DNA of 7,051 nt, from positions 1-7,051 of the forward strand of contig CALDJI010000001.1 of assembly GCA_937901805.1 (NCBI GenBank), read 5' to 3'. Below the pieces are notes generated by a model, which worked only from the letters and a program-made list of their open reading frames with translations, made no database searches and was not told the DNA's origin. Shown here in pieces: positions 5,200 to 7,051 of this stretch. The translations under genes and the position numbers were made by a program. The DNA is from an uncultured Clostridia bacterium. Its GTDB lineage: Bacteria > Bacillota > Clostridia > Oscillospirales > Ruminococcaceae. Each line of letters begins with the position of its first letter. Positions within the stretch are counted from its first letter, which is position 1.

Positions 5200-6309
5200 A
5201 TGGAAAAAGCAAAAGTGTATTTTACGGATTTCCGCGCAACACCCAATCAGAACCTGTTGCAAAAACTGAAAAAGTTAATCAAAGCGGCCGGGATTGAGCA
5301 GATTGATATGAAAGATAAGTATACCGCTATCAAAATCCATTTCGGTGAGCCTGGAAACCTCTCCTATCTGCGGCCGAACTACGCAAAGGCAGTGGCAGAT
5401 GTGGTTAAGGAACTCGGAGGCAAGCCATTTTTGACAGACTGCAATACCCTGTATGTCGGCCGCCGGAAAAACGCTCTGGATCATCTGGACGCCGCTTATG
5501 AAAACGGGTATAATCCATTTACTACCGGATGCCAGATTTTGATTGGAGACGGATTAAAAGGAACAGATGAAACCCTCGTCCCCATTGACGGCGAATATAT
5601 CAAAGAGGCCAAGATCGGCCATGCTGTAATGGATGCAGATGTCTTTATCTCCCTGACCCATTTTAAAGGTCATGAGTCCACCGGGTTTGGTGGTACACTA
5701 AAAAATATCGGAATGGGCTGCGGTTCACGCGCAGGAAAAATGGAGATGCACAGCGCTGGAAAACCGGTGGTAAATCAGGAAAATTGTATTGGATGCGGCT
5801 CTTGCCGGAAAAATTGCGCGCATGACGCCATCTCTTTTGATGAAAACCGCAAAGCAAGCATTGATCATAACAAATGCGTTGGGTGCGGACGCTGTATTGG
5901 CGCCTGCCCGGTGGACGCCGTACAGGCTGGCTGGGATGAGGCGAATGATGTTCTCAACCGAAAAATTGCGGAATATACTTTGGCTGTTGTCAAAGATCGC
6001 CCCCAGTTCCATATCAGCCTGATTGTGGATGTTTCTCCTTTCTGTGACTGCCATGCAGAAAACGACGCCCCCATTATCCCGGATGTCGGTATGCTCGCTT
6101 CCTTTGACCCAGTGGCTTTGGATCAGGCTTGTGTGGATCTCTGTAATCGTCAGGAGATCATTTCCAACAGTAAGCTTGGGGAGCAGCCCCATACCCATCA
6201 TGATCATTTTACCGATACCCATCCTGATACAAACTGGAAATCTGCGATTGAACATGGAGTAAAAATTGGTCTTGGTACCGATCAATATGAACTGATTACG
6301 ATTCGATAA
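5200..6309 (+). CDS. DUF362 domain protein with two [4Fe-4S] ferredoxin motifs
   Basis: The 369-residue soluble protein starts with a DUF362-type domain (about 1-185, with AIKIHFGEPGN at 43-53, FLTDCNTLYVGRR at 77-89 and HFKGHESTGFGG at 154-165). A classical bacterial ferredoxin insert at about 192-240 has two CxxCxxCxxxC sets (C196, C199, C202, C206 and C226, C229, C232, C236), the second followed by Pro. Each set should bind a [4Fe-4S] cluster together with one cysteine of the other. The remainder (240-369) resumes the DUF362 fold, with FCDCH at 281-285 and a histidine/aspartate-rich patch HTHHDHFTDTHPD at 331-343. An electron-transfer or redox-related cytosolic role is likely, but no substrate is known for this family. 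GAGGA sits 9 nt before the ATG. The gene has its own promoter and ends at a strong terminator shared with the convergent prs gene. Confidence 0.92.
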   Translation: MEKAKVYFTDFRATPNQNLLQKLKKLIKAAGIEQIDMKDKYTAIKIHFGEPGNLSYLRPNYAKAVADVVKELGGKPFLTDCNTLYVGRRKNALDHLDAAYENGYNPFTTGCQILIGDGLKGTDETLVPIDGEYIKEAKIGHAVMDADVFISLTHFKGHESTGFGGTLKNIGMGCGSRAGKMEMHSAGKPVVNQENCIGCGSCRKNCAHDAISFDENRKASIDHNKCVGCGRCIGACPVDAVQAGWDEANDVLNRKIAEYTLAVVKDRPQFHISLIVDVSPFCDCHAENDAPIIPDVGMLASFDPVALDQACVDLCNRQEIISNSKLGEQPHTHHDHFTDTHPDTNWKSAIEHGVKIGLGTDQYELITIR

Positions 6310-6331
6310 GGAATCTCATTTCTCTGAAGAA

Positions 6332-6379
6332 AAACCGGTACGATCCTGAAAACAAAAGGATCGTACCGGTTTGTTTTTT
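6332..6379. terminator. Bidirectional intrinsic terminator between the DUF362 gene and prs
   Basis: A perfect 16-bp stem (6332-6347 with 6357-6372) with a 9-base loop is followed on the + strand by G and six T (6374-6379). On the - strand it is followed by TTTTTCTT. It lies 23 bases after the DUF362 stop and serves both convergent genes. Confidence 0.93.
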
Positions 6380-6391
6380 ATTTAGGCTTTT

Positions 6392-6416
6392 TTGCGGTAA
6401 GCGGAGATTGCCGCAA
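6392..6416 (-). other. Second hairpin in the prs 3' region
   Basis: TTGCGGTAA (6392-6400) can pair with TTGCCGCAA (6408-6416) with one G-T pair and a 7-base loop. On the prs (-) strand it is followed by AAAAAA rather than T, so it is not a terminator by itself. It may stabilise the prs mRNA end ahead of the main terminator. Confidence 0.4.
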
Positions 6417-6431
6417 CGCTATACCATGCGA

Positions 6432-7051
6432 TTACTTCTTTTTAGACGCTCTAAAATCTTCCAGCAGGGTTTTAATCTTTGTAAAAGGGTCGATCAAGCT
6501 GCTGATAGACTGGTCGCGATTGAGTTCCTCGATAATGTAGGCTACATATTTGGACATATCGACTTCGCAGTACCATTTCCTGGAAAGAAGTTCCGGGGAG
6601 CGGTAAATGAGATTCGTTGTAAAGATTTTGTCAAAAGAACCATCTTCATAGGCTTTGTCAAAAACTTCAAGTCCGTTGCAGAACAAACCGAAAGAGATAA
6701 ACGCAAAAATTCTCCTTGCCCCTTGCTTTTTCAGGGATGCACAGATATCCAGCAGGGATTCTCCAGAGGAGATCATATCGTCTACGACAATAATATCTTT
6801 GCCGACAATGCTGGCGCCCAAGTATTCGTGCGCTTCAATCGGGTTTCTGCCGTCAATGACGACCGCATAATTTCTTCTCTTATAGAACATTCCGACATTG
6901 ACGCCCAGAACAGAGGAATAATACAGACATCTGCCGACGCCGCCCTCATCCGGAGAGATAATGGCAAGGTCTTTGTCTTCAATGCTGATATCCGGGATAT
7001 TTTTCACCAGGGCCTTAATCATCTGATAAGTAGGGTGGATGTTATCGAATC
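6432..7051 (-). CDS. prs: Ribose-phosphate pyrophosphokinase (PRPP synthetase), C-terminal part (5' end outside window)
   Basis: The open frame continues to the right edge (FDNIHPTYQ before the first in-window methionine at 7022), so the gene is cut by the window; 205 residues are visible. PRPP synthetase transfers pyrophosphate from ATP to ribose 5-phosphate in the cytosol, feeding nucleotide, His and Trp synthesis. Visible marks, numbered from the edge, are ISPDEGGVGR (31-40, the usual SPDxGG), YKRRN (56-60, the conserved KRR), and the PRPP loop VVDDMISSGESL (88-99). Near the end is DQSISSLID, matching the usual C-terminal SVSSLF. About 18 further basic residues follow. Compared with canonical Prs, the loop has Ser for Thr and the VTDTIP-type strand reads TTNLIYRSPE. 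This fits the longer divergent form seen in Clostridia, probably still a true synthetase. It ends at the shared terminator. Confidence 0.9.
   Translation of the reverse strand, partial: FDNIHPTYQMIKALVKNIPDISIEDKDLAIISPDEGGVGRCLYYSSVLGVNVGMFYKRRNYAVVIDGRNPIEAHEYLGASIVGKDIIVVDDMISSGESLLDICASLKKQGARRIFAFISFGLFCNGLEVFDKAYEDGSFDKIFTTNLIYRSPELLSRKWYCEVDMSKYVAYIIEELNRDQSISSLIDPFTKIKTLLEDFRASKKK

Noticed and set aside
5725..6285. 186-codon antisense frame in the DUF362 gene
   Set aside because: Codon-aligned antisense shadow of a clear ferredoxin-motif protein; no ribosome site or family pattern.

Overview
The window looks like a piece of a low-to-moderate GC Bacillota chromosome, most likely from class Clostridia (an anaerobic gut-type Oscillospiraceae or Lachnospiraceae relative). 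The grounds are strong AGGAGG-type ribosome sites, sigma-A-like promoters, a phi-LC3-type holin next to a GH25 endolysin, a double-[4Fe-4S] DUF362 protein, and the long divergent type of PRPP synthetase. Taxonomy is inferred from protein flavour only.

Left part (1-1601, + strand): the end of a prophage. It holds the C-terminus of a small phage protein, a two-helix phi-LC3-family holin and a GH25 lysozyme endolysin carrying two C-terminal copies of a wall-binding-like repeat. The genes are coupled (4-nt overlap, then 1-nt gap) and end at a strong intrinsic terminator. Holin and endolysin together form a lysis cassette.

Junction (1602-2080): a decayed IS200/IS605-type element. Its tnpA lacks the 5' end and is frameshifted near the 3' end, but the element keeps a strongly structured right end (a 13-bp inverted repeat and an 11-bp hairpin). 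The prophage/chromosome boundary probably lies in or near this scar; no attachment site could be recognised.

Middle (2082-3721, - strand): a ZIP-family metal transporter, followed 26 nt downstream by an unlisted-type 28-codon ORF for a single-helix basic-tailed membrane miniprotein with its own Shine-Dalgarno site. The transporter has a good promoter (TTGACA-17-TACTAT) whose -10 and start region are covered by an 8-bp palindrome, a candidate metal-responsive operator. Upstream on the same strand is a YbaK/EbsC-family aminoacyl-tRNA deacylase with its own promoter and terminator.

Right part (3752-7051): hflX, a ribosome-associated GTPase, is divergent from ybaK. It is followed by a separately promoted DUF362 ferredoxin-like protein. 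That gene converges on a truncated PRPP synthetase gene running off the right edge, and the two share a bidirectional terminator. These are housekeeping genes with individual promoters rather than one operon.

No new multi-gene system is evident. The items most worth a second look are the miniprotein behind the ZIP gene, the palindrome at the ZIP promoter, and the structured IS remnant that now sits at the end of the ZIP transcription unit. There is no gene-free stretch longer than 300 bases.
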